This document shows, piece by piece, positions 17,030-25,501 of a stretch of 64,000 bases of DNA. Within the stretch, counting starts at the first letter, position 1. Each line of letters begins with the position of its first letter. Origin of the DNA: Streptomonospora sp. PA3 (GTDB lineage: Bacteria; Actinomycetota; Actinomycetes; Streptosporangiales; Streptosporangiaceae); contig NZ_VTZW01000019.1 of NCBI RefSeq assembly GCF_009728995.1, positions 310,001 through 374,000 of the forward strand. Reading direction: 5' to 3'. The translations under genes were made by a program, and so were the position numbers. The notes beneath the pieces are model-generated. The model was not told the DNA's origin. It made no database searches and worked only from the letters and a program-made list of their open reading frames with translations.

Positions 17030-19414
17030 GTGACGATCAGTATCGACCAGCGCATCGCCGAGGAGATCGGCGTCAGCCAGCACCGGGTGACCGCGGCCGT
17101 CGGGCTGCTCGACGACGGGGCCACGGTCCCCTTCGTCGCCCGCTACCGCAAGGAGGCGACCGGCGGGCTGGACGACGCCCAGTTGCGCCATCTCGAGGAG
17201 CGCCTGCGCTACCTGCGCGAGCTGGAGGAGCGCCGCGGCGTCATCCTGGAGTCCATCCGCTCCCAGGGCAAGCTCGACGAGGCTCTGGAAGCGCGCATCA
17301 ACGAGGCCGACTCCAAGGCCCGGCTCGAAGACATCTACCTGCCCTACAAGCCCAAGCGCCGCACCAAGGCCCAGATCGCCCGCGAAGCCGGGCTGGAGCC
17401 GCTGGCGGACCTGCTGCTGGGCGATCCCGGGCAGGACCCGCAGACCGCCGCAGCGGGCCATGCCGACCCCGACAAGGGAGTCGCCGACGCCGCCGCCGCG
17501 CTGGAGGGCGCCCGCGCGATCCTGGTCGAGCGCTTCACCGAGGACGCCGACCTGGTCGGGGAGCTGCGCGAGCGCCTGTGGTCGCGCGGCCGCCTGGTCG
17601 CCCAGGTGCGCGAGGGCCGCGAGCAGGACGGCGCCAAGTTCGCCGACTACTTCGACTACGCCGAGGCGCTGACCGAGCTGCCCTCCCACCGCGTGCTGGC
17701 GATGTTCCGCGGCGAGAAGGAGGAGTTCCTCTCCCTCACCCTGCAGCCGGAGGACGACGAGCACTCCGCCGCCGACCCCGCGGCACCCGGCCCCTACGAG
17801 CGGGCGATCGCCGCGCGCTTCGGCATCGCCGACCGGGGCCGCCCCGCCGACCGCTGGCTGCTGGACTCGGTGCGCTGGGCCTGGCGCACCCGCGTGTTCG
17901 TCCGGCTGGACATCGACCTGCGCATGCGGCTGTGGCAGCACGCCGAGGACGCGGCCGTGGGGGTGTTCGCCGCCAACCTGCGCGATCTGCTGCTGGCCGC
18001 GCCCGCCGGCACCCGCCCGACCCTCGGGCTGGACCCGGGCCTGCGCACCGGCGTCAAGGTGGCGGTGGTCGACGCGACGGGCAAGGTGGTGGCCACCGAC
18101 ACGGTCTACCCGCACCCGCCCCAGCGGCGCTGGGACGAGGCGCTGGCGACCCTGGGCAAGCTGGTGCGCGAGCACGGCGTGGAGCTGGTGGCGATCGGCA
18201 ACGGCACGGCGTCCCGCGAGACCGACAAGCTCGCGGGCGAGCTGGTGAAGCTCATGGGGGCCGGCGAACTCACCAAGGTCATGGTCTCCGAGGCCGGCGC
18301 CTCGGTCTACTCCGCATCGGCCTATGCCTCCCGGGAGCTGCCGGAGCTGGACGTGTCGCTGCGCGGCGCGGTGTCCATCGCCCGCCGGCTGCAGGACCCG
18401 CTCGCCGAGCTGGTCAAGATCGACCCGAAGTCCATCGGCGTGGGCCAGTACCAGCACGACCTGTCGGAGGCCAAGCTCTCCCGCACGCTCGACACCGTCG
18501 TGGAGGACTGCGTCAACGCGGTCGGCGTCGACGTCAACACCGCCTCGGTGCCGCTGCTGGCGCGGGTCTCGGGCATCAGTTCGGCGGTGGCGCAGAACAT
18601 CGTCGACCACCGCGACGCCAACGGCCCCTTCACCACCCGCCAGGCGCTGAGCCGGGTGCCGCGGCTGGGCCCCAAGGCGTTCGAGCAGTGCGCCGGGTTC
18701 CTGCGGATCCGCGGGGGCGACGACCCGCTGGACGCCTCCAGCGTGCACCCGGAGTCCTACCCCGTTGTGCACCGCATCGTCGCGGCCACCGGCGGCGACG
18801 TCGCCTCGCTCATCGGCGACGGCGCGACGCTGCGCGCGCTGCGGCCCGAGGACTTCGTCGACGCCGAGTTCGGGCTGCCCACGGTCACCGACATCATCGC
18901 CGAGCTGGAGAAGCCCGGGCGCGACCCCCGGCCCGAGTTCGCCACGGCCTCGTTCAAGGAGGGCGTGGAGACTCTGGCCGACCTCCAGCGCGGGATGATC
19001 CTGGAGGGCGTGATCACCAACGTGGCGGCCTTCGGCGCGTTCGTGGACGTGGGCGTGCACCAGGACGGGCTCGTGCACGTTTCGGCGATGTCCAAGAGCT
19101 TCGTCAGCGACCCCCGCGAGGTGGCCAAGCCCGGCGACATCGTGCGGGTGAAGGTGATGGACGTCGACACCGACCGCAAGCGCATCTCGCTGAGCATGCG
19201 GTTGGACGACGACCCGGAGACCGGCGAGCGCGCCGGCGGCAAGGCCGGCGGCCGCAACGGCGGCGGCAGCGGGCGCGGCGGCCGCAAGGACGGTTCCCGC
19301 GACCGCAAGGGCGGCCGCCGCGACGACCGCGGCGCAGCCAAGGGCGCCGACGCGGGGGGCGGCGCCATGGCCGAAGCGCTGCGGCGGGCCGGGCTGGACA
19401 AGGGGCTCGGCTAG
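17030..19414 (+). CDS. tex: Tex-family S1 RNA-binding transcription accessory protein
   Basis: 794 residues, normal length for Tex. The order of domains is a helical N-terminal Tex region (TVPFVARYRKEATGGLDD near residue 35), a YqgF/RNase H-like domain (LGLDPGLRTGVKVAVVDATGKVV, ~330-460), a helix-hairpin-helix segment (DVNTASVPLLARVSGIS and KAFEQCAGFLRIRGG, ~500-570) and an S1 domain (GMILEGVITNVAAFGAFVDVGVHQDGLVHVS, ~655-725). A Gly/Arg/Lys-rich tail follows. Tex binds RNA and RNA polymerase and affects transcription and transcript release. GTG 17030 is used; the ribosome site is weak. The TAG stop lies inside the left inverted repeat of an IS982-family element. Confidence 0.93.
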   Translation: MTISIDQRIAEEIGVSQHRVTAAVGLLDDGATVPFVARYRKEATGGLDDAQLRHLEERLRYLRELEERRGVILESIRSQGKLDEALEARINEADSKARLEDIYLPYKPKRRTKAQIAREAGLEPLADLLLGDPGQDPQTAAAGHADPDKGVADAAAALEGARAILVERFTEDADLVGELRERLWSRGRLVAQVREGREQDGAKFADYFDYAEALTELPSHRVLAMFRGEKEEFLSLTLQPEDDEHSAADPAAPGPYERAIAARFGIADRGRPADRWLLDSVRWAWRTRVFVRLDIDLRMRLWQHAEDAAVGVFAANLRDLLLAAPAGTRPTLGLDPGLRTGVKVAVVDATGKVVATDTVYPHPPQRRWDEALATLGKLVREHGVELVAIGNGTASRETDKLAGELVKLMGAGELTKVMVSEAGASVYSASAYASRELPELDVSLRGAVSIARRLQDPLAELVKIDPKSIGVGQYQHDLSEAKLSRTLDTVVEDCVNAVGVDVNTASVPLLARVSGISSAVAQNIVDHRDANGPFTTRQALSRVPRLGPKAFEQCAGFLRIRGGDDPLDASSVHPESYPVVHRIVAATGGDVASLIGDGATLRALRPEDFVDAEFGLPTVTDIIAELEKPGRDPRPEFATASFKEGVETLADLQRGMILEGVITNVAAFGAFVDVGVHQDGLVHVSAMSKSFVSDPREVAKPGDIVRVKVMDVDTDRKRISLSMRLDDDPETGERAGGKAGGRNGGGSGRGGRKDGSRDRKGGRRDDRGAAKGADAGGGAMAEALRRAGLDKGLG

Positions 19415-20412
19415 ATGGTTGATGGGAGTTTTGCGGAACTCCTGCGGGCACGACGAAGGGCGCCCATGCTCAAGCTGTGAACACGAACCTGGACGCCCTT
19501 CTGATCGCACTCTATGTCCACCTGGACGACCACGTCCTGCCCTCGGGCAGGAAACCGGGAAAACGCGGCCCCAAACGGCTGCTCACCGACGCCGAACTCG
19601 TCTGCGTCGCCATCGCCCAAGTCCTGCTGCGCTGCGACTCCGAGCGCCACTGGATGCGCGCCGCCCCCGCGCGCATCGGCCACCTCTTCCCCCGCCTGCC
19701 CGGCCAATCCGAATACAACCGCCACCTGCGCGATGCGGCCCCCGCCCTGCTCGCCGCCTCCATGTGGCTGGCCCGCTCGGTTCCGACCTGGCACGAGAAC
19801 CTGCGGCTGATGGACGGCACCCCCGTGCGCTGCGGCGCCTCCCGCGTCACGGTCAACCGCTCCGGGCTGGGCGAGATCGCCGGCTACGGCATGGACAAGT
19901 CCCACCACGCCTTCTACTGGGGCGCCAAACTCATGCTCGTCACCACCGCCGAGGGGGCGGTGTGCGCCTTCAGCCTGGCCCACCCCAAGGAACTGGACGA
20001 ACGCAAGCAGGCCCTGCACCTGCTGCACGTCCACCAGGCCGCGCCCGGCCCGGGCCCGATCGTGTGCGACAAGGGCTTCGCCGGCGCCGGCATCGAGTCC
20101 GCCGTGGCCGCGACGGGACATACCATCGTGCGCCCCGCCCTGGAGTCCGAGAAGCAGCGCGGACACGGCCCCCGGCACTTCCCGGGCTGGCTGCGCCAGC
20201 GCATCGAGGCGGTGATCTGGACGTTGAAGAACCAGCTCGGACTGGAGCGCCACGCCGCCCGCACCGCCGAAGGGCTCTGGGCGCGCACCTGCCAGCGCAT
20301 CTGTGCGCTCAACGCCGCGATCTGGCACAACTGGCTGATCGATGCCCCGGTCAAGCGGTCGCTGATCGCCTACGACCACTGACCAGGCCACCAAACTCCC
20401 ATCAACGATCTA
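19412..20412 (+). mobile_element. IS982-family insertion sequence
   Basis: About 1.0 kb element with one intact transposase gene. Terminal inverted repeats are TAGATGGTTGATGGGAGTTT (19412-19431) and, on the right end read in reverse complement, TAGATCGTTGATGGGAGTTT (20412-20393), 19 of 20 bases matching. The first three bases of the left end are the tex stop codon. The exact ends are ambiguous because CTAGA occurs at both junctions (19411-19415 and 20410-20414) and could be either a 5-bp target duplication or part of the repeat. Confidence 0.85.
19477..20382 (+). CDS. IS982-family DDE transposase
   Basis: 301 residues, apparently full length. The N-terminus NTNLDALLIALYVHLDD and the helical LTDAELVCVAIAQVLLRC segment are typical of IS982-family transposases. 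The RNase H-fold catalytic region has Asp in RLMDGTPVRCG (~113), Asp in IVCDKGFAGAG (~198) and Glu in the C-terminal QRIEAVIWTLKNQLGLERH helix. It catalyses cut-and-paste or copy-paste movement of the surrounding element. GTG 19477 is the start; no strong ribosome site is seen. No frameshift or stop interrupts it, so the element may still be active. Confidence 0.9.
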   Translation: MNTNLDALLIALYVHLDDHVLPSGRKPGKRGPKRLLTDAELVCVAIAQVLLRCDSERHWMRAAPARIGHLFPRLPGQSEYNRHLRDAAPALLAASMWLARSVPTWHENLRLMDGTPVRCGASRVTVNRSGLGEIAGYGMDKSHHAFYWGAKLMLVTTAEGAVCAFSLAHPKELDERKQALHLLHVHQAAPGPGPIVCDKGFAGAGIESAVAATGHTIVRPALESEKQRGHGPRHFPGWLRQRIEAVIWTLKNQLGLERHAARTAEGLWARTCQRICALNAAIWHNWLIDAPVKRSLIAYDH

Positions 20413-20415
20413 GAC

Positions 20416-20803
20416 GATGTTCAAGAACGGCGGGGGCGCCGCTTTCGAGGAACCCACCGGGTACCACCGGGGGCGGTGACCATCGGGGGTGCGGCAATGG
20501 GTGCGCCTCGCGTAGCGCGATCCGCCCGCCCGTCAGCCCGCCACCACCCCATCGGAGACGCTTCGCGCCACGTGTTTCCTTGCCGCCGAGCGCACGCGGA
20601 ACTTGTCAGGTGGAGCCGCACCATCGGTGGCGGGACTCCGGCGCGAAGGTGCGCCGTGCGCTCGGCGGCAAGCCGGCGCAGAACAAGTACGTGGCGCGAA
20701 GCGCCTCCGTTAGGGGCGGCGGCGGGTGACGGGTGGGATTCGCGCATCACAGCCCCATTGCCGCAGCCGCTGTGGTGTCCGGCTTCTTAAACAGGACGTA
20801 GAC
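20416..20803 (+). repeat. Foldback repeat, copy 1 (long form)
   Basis: 388-bp imperfect inverted repeat beginning right after the IS element. Ends carry short terminal inverted repeats (TGTTCAAGAA at the left, TGTTTAAGAA in the reverse complement of the right). Nested complementary arms include TGCGGCAATGGG (from ~20489) with its complement near 20753, CGCTTCGCGCCACGT (from ~20560) with its complement ending near 20704, and TTGCCGCCGAGCGCAC (from ~20580) with its complement near 20670. Copies 2, 3 and 4 at 21391, 29075 and 63503 share the same outer sequence. It has no coding capacity. Confidence 0.8.
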
Positions 20804-20894
20804 AGGATTCCACGGCCGGGGCGCGGCGGGCCCGCGCCCCGGCCCGCCGGGCTCCGGTGGCCCTGCCCGGTGCCGATGGGTCAGACTGTCACGG

Positions 20895-21392
20895 GTGGAC
20901 GTCGAACTCTCCCCGGTGGCCGAGCAGCACAAGTCCGTATTGGCGAACCTGCTGCAGTTCCACCTGCACGACCTGTCGGAGCACCGCGGCGGGGGGCCGA
21001 GCCCGCACGCGACGTTCGACTATCCGTACCTGGACCACTACTTCACCGAGGAGGCCCGGGAGGCCTTCTTCATCGCCTCCGCCGGCCGCCTGGCGGGTTT
21101 CGCGCTCACCCGCCTCCTCGACGATCGGGTCCGGCATGTGGCGGAGTTCTTCATCCTCCGCGGGCGCCGCCGCCACGGCCTCGGCCGGGCCGCCGCCCAC
21201 CTGCTGTTCCGCCGCCGACCGGGCACCTGGGAGCTCGCATTCGACCACGCCAACCGCCCCGCCGCGCGGTTCTGGCCCGGCGCGGTCGACGCCGTCGCCG
21301 CCGGCCCTGTCACCGTCGTCGAGCGGTATCCGCCCGAGACCGCGGTGCCCGGGACCCTGCTCCGCTTCGACGTCCCGGCCCCGCAGACCTAG
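20895..21392 (+). CDS. GNAT-family N-acetyltransferase
   Basis: 165 residues with the GNAT acyl-CoA fold: an N-terminal helix pair, the strand FIASAGRLAGFALTRLL, VRHVAEFFILRGRRRHGLGRAAAHLLF containing the acetyl-CoA-binding R-x-x-G-x-G loop (RRRHGLGRA), and LAFDHANRPAARFWPGAV near the C-terminus. The acceptor substrate is unknown. The gene sits alone between copy 1 and copy 2 of the foldback repeat, and its TAG stop (21390-21392) overlaps the start of copy 2. GTG 20895 is the most likely start, though no clear ribosome site precedes it. Confidence 0.8.
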   Translation: MDVELSPVAEQHKSVLANLLQFHLHDLSEHRGGGPSPHATFDYPYLDHYFTEEAREAFFIASAGRLAGFALTRLLDDRVRHVAEFFILRGRRRHGLGRAAAHLLFRRRPGTWELAFDHANRPAARFWPGAVDAVAAGPVTVVERYPPETAVPGTLLRFDVPAPQT

Positions 21393-21549
21393 GTTCAACA
21401 ACGTCGGGGGCGCCGCCTTCGAGGAACCCCCGGGTACCCCTGGGGCGGCCGCCATCGGGGTTGCGGCGACGGGTGCGCCTCGCCTAGCGCGGTCCGGCCC
21501 CATGGCCGCAGCCGCTGTGGTGTCCGGATTCTTAACCAGGACGTAGACC
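21391..21549 (+). repeat. Foldback repeat, copy 2 (short form)
   Basis: 159-bp version of the repeat at 20416. It keeps the left block (GGGGGCGCCGCC, TTCGAGGAACCC) and the right block (CCGCTGTGGTGTCCGGATTC, then AGGACGTAGACC) but lacks the nested central arms. The left end overlaps the acetyltransferase stop codon. Confidence 0.8.
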
Positions 21550-21591
21550 CGGGCCCCGGATCGGCGGGCCCCCTTGCGCTGTCGGCGCCGG

Positions 21592-22653
21592 CTACGGCCC
21601 GGCCGAGGGGCGCGGTCCGGCGTCGTCCGCCGGCTGCTGAGCAGGGCCCGCGGCGGGCGGTCCGCTCGGTGCGGCCGGGGACTGCGGACCGTTCCCGCGC
21701 CGATGCAGCCGGATGCCCAGCCAGCTGGCGACCAGCAGGACCGCCCCGGCCAGCAGCAGCACGGCCGCGGCCCCGATCGCGCCGTCGGTCAGGTCCCAGA
21801 CCATTTCGGGCAGGCCGACGGTGATCCCGAGGATGCCCAGCACCAGCAGCACCGCGGTGCGGTCGGCGTAGTAGTAGGCGAGGCAGGCCGCCGCCACCGC
21901 CAGGGTGGCGCCGTAGCCCCAGGCGCCGTCGGCGCCCCAACCCAGCAGGAACTGGCCGGCCGCAAGCGCCAATCCCGCGCCCAGGCCCAGTCCCAGGCGG
22001 CGCTCGGCCGCCGCTCCCAGGGCCGACAGGGCCGCCCATGCCAGTCCCAGCCCCAGCCACGCGCCGCCGATCGCCAGGAACTCGTCGCCGGGGTCGGGCT
22101 GTCCGGTCTCCCGCACGACCAGGGCGGCAAGGGCCGCGGCCAGCCACCAGGTCGTCACGTGGCCCACGGCCGTGGGCAGGGCCGCATAGCCCGCGGCCGC
22201 CACCGCGACCCCGACGAGAGCCGGCAGGTAGAGGGGCTCGCCGTCCACGGCGATACCCACCGAGAAGGCGGCCAGCACCGCGGCCAGCGCCAGCAGCACC
22301 CCGGCGACGCGACGGCGGACGTCGGGCAACCGGTGGCGGCGCCCGCGCATCTCCTGGGGCCCGCCCGTCATGACCATCGCTCCGCCCACCGCGACGACGG
22401 CCAGCACGGCCAGCAGCCCGATGCGGAGGTCCCGGCTCAGCTCCTCCCAGTAGGCCGTGGCCAGCGCGACCCCGCCGGCCAGCACCAGGCCGCCGCCGAT
22501 GTATCCGGCGATCTCCGTCCAGCGCACGCGCCCGGGACCGGCATCGGCGGCCTCCAGCGCGGCCCGCACCTCCTCGGCCTGCGCGGAGGAGATGACCCCG
22601 CGCTCGACGAGGCCGCGCAGAGCCGCCTGCCGGGCGGGCTTCGACTCGCTCAC
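21592..22653 (-). CDS. DUF2157-type polytopic membrane protein
   Basis: 353 residues. A soluble N-terminal helical segment (residues ~1-45, with LVERGVISSAQAEEVRAAL) is followed by WTEIAGYIGGGLVLAGGVALA and about ten further hydrophobic helices, then a Pro/Ala-rich cytoplasmic tail. This layout matches DUF2157 membrane proteins, whose function is unknown. GTG 22653 has GGAAGGGGAG at good spacing. It stands alone, convergent with the acetyltransferase gene and separated from it by foldback repeat copy 2. Confidence 0.75.
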   Translation of the reverse strand: MSESKPARQAALRGLVERGVISSAQAEEVRAALEAADAGPGRVRWTEIAGYIGGGLVLAGGVALATAYWEELSRDLRIGLLAVLAVVAVGGAMVMTGGPQEMRGRRHRLPDVRRRVAGVLLALAAVLAAFSVGIAVDGEPLYLPALVGVAVAAAGYAALPTAVGHVTTWWLAAALAALVVRETGQPDPGDEFLAIGGAWLGLGLAWAALSALGAAAERRLGLGLGAGLALAAGQFLLGWGADGAWGYGATLAVAAACLAYYYADRTAVLLVLGILGITVGLPEMVWDLTDGAIGAAAVLLLAGAVLLVASWLGIRLHRRGNGPQSPAAPSGPPAAGPAQQPADDAGPRPSAGP

Positions 22654-22890
22654 GTTGTGCTCCCCTTCCGCCTGCGACGTGCCTCCGGGGCGGCCCCGGA
22701 TGCGCCCATCCCATCGTGGCGGGCGCCTGGACGCCTGAGTACCACTACTCAGATCGCCTCCGCGACCGCATGCGACCGCGGCCGTGGTGGCGGACGGCCG
22801 GGGCCGGCGGGCGGCGGGGCGGCGGAGGATCGCGCGGGGCGGCCGCCGGTGCGCCCCCGTAGGCGCCGGCGACCGCCCGCCCGCCCGCCG

Positions 22891-23934
22891 CTAGGAGCCG
22901 TACTCGGCGCGGATGCGGTCGGCGAAGTGGGAGAACTCGCAGCCGTGCAGGAACGCGGAACGCATGGTGCCGGGGTCCGCGACCCCGGTGCCGGCGATGT
23001 CGAAGGCCGTGCCGTGGTCGACCGAGGTCCGCAGGATGGGCAGGCCGACGGTGACCGAGATGGTGCCGTCGAAGTCGAAGGTCTTCGCGGCGATGTGGCC
23101 CTGGTCGTGGTACTGGGAGAGGACGCCGTCGTAGCGGTCCTGCAGCAGCTGGTGGAAGACGGAGTCGGCGGGCACCGGCCCGACGACGTCGGCGCCCGCG
23201 GTCCGCACCCGCTCCACCGCGGGAACCAGGTGGTCGATCTCCTCGGTGCCGAAGGCCCCGTTCTCCCCGCCGTGGGGGTTGATGGCGGCCACCGCCAGGC
23301 GGGGCTCGTCGTGGCCGAAGACCCGCAGGGCGGTGAGCGCCTCCTCGATGGCGGCCACCTGCTGGTCGGCGCCGACCTGGTCCAGCGCGGTGCGCAGGGA
23401 GACGTGGCGGGTGGCGAAGAAGATCTTCTTGCCCCGCACAACGAACATGGTGTTCTGCCGGGTGACGCCGGTGAGCGCGCCCAGCATCTCGGTGTGGCCG
23501 AGGTGCTCGCTGCCGGCCGCCCAGATCGCCTCCTTGTTGATGGGACCGGTGACGATCCCGGCCACGCGGCGGTCCATGGCCGCGCGCGTGGCGACCTCGA
23601 TGGCGCGGACGGCGGCGGCGCCGGCGCGCTTGTCCACCGTGCCCCAGGGGAGTTCGGTCTCGCCCAGCTCGCCGATGTCGAAGCAGTCGATCACGCCGTC
23701 GCGCTCCTCGGGCAGGTCCCAGGAGTCCAGCGCACGGATCCGCACGTCCAGCCCGCACACCGCGGCGGCGCGCCGCAGCACGGCCGGGTCGGCGACCACG
23801 ACGCCGCGGGCGGAGGCGGTCGTGCCCACCTCGCTGAGCGTGCGCACGGTGATCTCGGGACCGATTCCCACCGGATCGCCGACGGTGACGGCGAGGGCCG
23901 GGCGGTCGCTTCGGGGGCTGTTGGTCTCGGGCAT
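22891..23934 (-). CDS. pdxA2: PdxA2-type 4-phospho-D-threonate dehydrogenase
   Basis: 347-residue NAD-dependent dehydrogenase of the PdxA family. Motifs: VTVGDPVGIGPEI at the N-terminus, GPINKEAI and HLGHTEML in the middle, INPHGGENGAFGTEE, and YHDQGHIAAK; the metal-binding His residues of the family are present. In clusters with a DUF1537 kinase, PdxA2 oxidatively decarboxylates 4-phospho-D-threonate to dihydroxyacetone phosphate. The neighbouring kinase, GntP permease and DeoR regulator favour this over the vitamin B6 role of true PdxA. ATG 23934 has GGAGGGAAG upstream. Last gene of a four-gene operon; its specificity (D-threonate or D-erythronate) is inferred from context. Confidence 0.85.
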   Translation of the reverse strand: MPETNSPRSDRPALAVTVGDPVGIGPEITVRTLSEVGTTASARGVVVADPAVLRRAAAVCGLDVRIRALDSWDLPEERDGVIDCFDIGELGETELPWGTVDKRAGAAAVRAIEVATRAAMDRRVAGIVTGPINKEAIWAAGSEHLGHTEMLGALTGVTRQNTMFVVRGKKIFFATRHVSLRTALDQVGADQQVAAIEEALTALRVFGHDEPRLAVAAINPHGGENGAFGTEEIDHLVPAVERVRTAGADVVGPVPADSVFHQLLQDRYDGVLSQYHDQGHIAAKTFDFDGTISVTVGLPILRTSVDHGTAFDIAGTGVADPGTMRSAFLHGCEFSHFADRIRAEYGS

Positions 23935-24023
23935 CTCGCTTCCCTCCCAGGATGCCCGGCCGCGCTCGCGCGGTCGGGCGGGTGCCGGTTCGTTTCTCGT
24001 GCCGCGCCGCCGGCGCGGGCGGT

Positions 24024-25499
24024 TCACACCCGCGGCGGCGTGCGCAGCGGCCCTGGGGGCGGGCCGGGGGGATGGTCCGTCGGGCCGGGGGGATGATCGG
24101 TCGCGGCGCCGGGGTCGCGTCCCGGGGCGGGCCGCTCCCCGGGCACCTGCCGGGAGTGGGCGGCGGGCGGGGCGTGGTGCTCGGGCACCTCGGCGGGGAC
24201 CGTGCGCAGGCGCGCCTGCACCGCGCGGCGCAGCTTGGCCAGGCACTCCACCAGCGTCGCGTCGTCGCCGACGAGGCCGCCCTTGGTCACGACCGGGATC
24301 CCGTCGAGCACTCCCCCGCTGATGCGGCCGTGCACGGCCAGCGGGACGACCTCGCCGCCCACCTCGAAGGCGCGCACGTGCAGGGCGTCGAGCACGGCGG
24401 AGGTGACCTCGCCCCCGCTGGTGTAGAGGCCGCTGGGCACGGCGGCGCCTGCGCTGTCCACCACCTCGGCGACCAGTCCGGCAAGGAGTCCGGGCAGGGC
24501 GAGCTTGGCGGCGCTGGGAAGCTCCACGACGTCGCGGGCCGACTGGGCGGTGCGCAGTACGACGGGTTCGGGGAAGGCGGCCGCGGCCAGGTGGTCGGCG
24601 AGCTGTCGGGCGATCGCGGCCCGGTAGCCGGCCTCTCCTCCGGCCAGGCGGGCGGCGTCGACGTCGACGAACCGGACGGGGCCGCTGCGCGCCGCGGCGT
24701 CGAGTTGGCGACGGGTCAGCTCGGTGGCGCTGCCGACCACCCCCAGCAGCGGGCCGGCCGCGGCTGCGCGGCCGCGCAGCTGCAGCGCCTCGGCCAGCAG
24801 CGCCCCGGCCGGGCCGGGGTCGACGGCCAGCCACACCGTTCCGGTGTCGCGGTGCACCTGCGCCGCGGCCTCGGCGATGTCGGCCAGGTGCTGCTCGGTC
24901 AGCGCGTCGCAGAGCACGACCGGTTCGTCTCCGGCGGCCAGGTCGGCGGCGAGCGGGCCCTGGGCGACCCGGCGCAGCGGCACGTGGCGCAGCGGCAGAT
25001 CGGTCTGGGCGCCCACGATGTCGGCCACGACGCTCGTGTGCATCGGGTTGAGCGGATCCAGCGCCAGCTCGCCGCGTTCCAGCGGGACCCCGTCGAGCAG
25101 CTGGACACCGTCGACGGTGACCCGCCCCGAGGCCGGGAACGCGGGCGCGAACAGGGCCCGAACCGGGGTCGGCTCGGGCACGCGCTCGCGCACGGTCCGC
25201 CACGCCGCCTCAAGCTCCGCGCCGACGTTGCCGCGCAGGGTGGTGTCGGTGCGCTTGACCACCAGGCCCGCCGGCCAGGCCGACGCGACCGCGTCGGCGA
25301 CCAGCCGGCCGGCCTGCTCGGCGGGCACGTGGCGGCTGTCGAGGTTGATCACCACGGCGTCGTAGTCGCGGGCCGCGCGCGGCGCCTGCTCGGGGGTGAC
25401 CGTGGCCACCCGCATGCCGGCGCGCGCGAACCGGGCGCCTGTCGCGTTGGCGCCGGTGAGGTCGTCGGCGACGACGAGAACCTGGGCCACGGTTGTCAC
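24024..25499 (-). CDS. dtnK: Four-carbon acid sugar kinase (DUF1537; D-threonate kinase-like)
   Basis: 491 residues. The N-terminal domain has VLVVADDLTGANATGA and VVINLDSRHVP, hallmarks of the four-carbon acid sugar kinase family (substrate binding); the C-terminal domain binds ATP and includes GLYTSGGEVTSAVLDAL and VTKGGLVGDD. The enzyme phosphorylates D-threonate or a related tetronate at C4, feeding PdxA2 downstream. The last ~55 residues are Pro/His-rich and go beyond the usual domain end. GTG 25499 begins 2 nt after the permease stop, so translation is coupled. The symbol rests on the pairing with PdxA2. Confidence 0.82.
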   Translation of the reverse strand: MTTVAQVLVVADDLTGANATGARFARAGMRVATVTPEQAPRAARDYDAVVINLDSRHVPAEQAGRLVADAVASAWPAGLVVKRTDTTLRGNVGAELEAAWRTVRERVPEPTPVRALFAPAFPASGRVTVDGVQLLDGVPLERGELALDPLNPMHTSVVADIVGAQTDLPLRHVPLRRVAQGPLAADLAAGDEPVVLCDALTEQHLADIAEAAAQVHRDTGTVWLAVDPGPAGALLAEALQLRGRAAAAGPLLGVVGSATELTRRQLDAAARSGPVRFVDVDAARLAGGEAGYRAAIARQLADHLAAAAFPEPVVLRTAQSARDVVELPSAAKLALPGLLAGLVAEVVDSAGAAVPSGLYTSGGEVTSAVLDALHVRAFEVGGEVVPLAVHGRISGGVLDGIPVVTKGGLVGDDATLVECLAKLRRAVQARLRTVPAEVPEHHAPPAAHSRQVPGERPAPGRDPGAATDHPPGPTDHPPGPPPGPLRTPPRV

Positions 25500-25501
25500 C
25501 C

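Noticed and set aside
16989-17033. 14-codon leader frame overlapping the tex start
   Set aside because: Too short to support without conservation data; no amino-acid bias or attenuator hairpin is visible.
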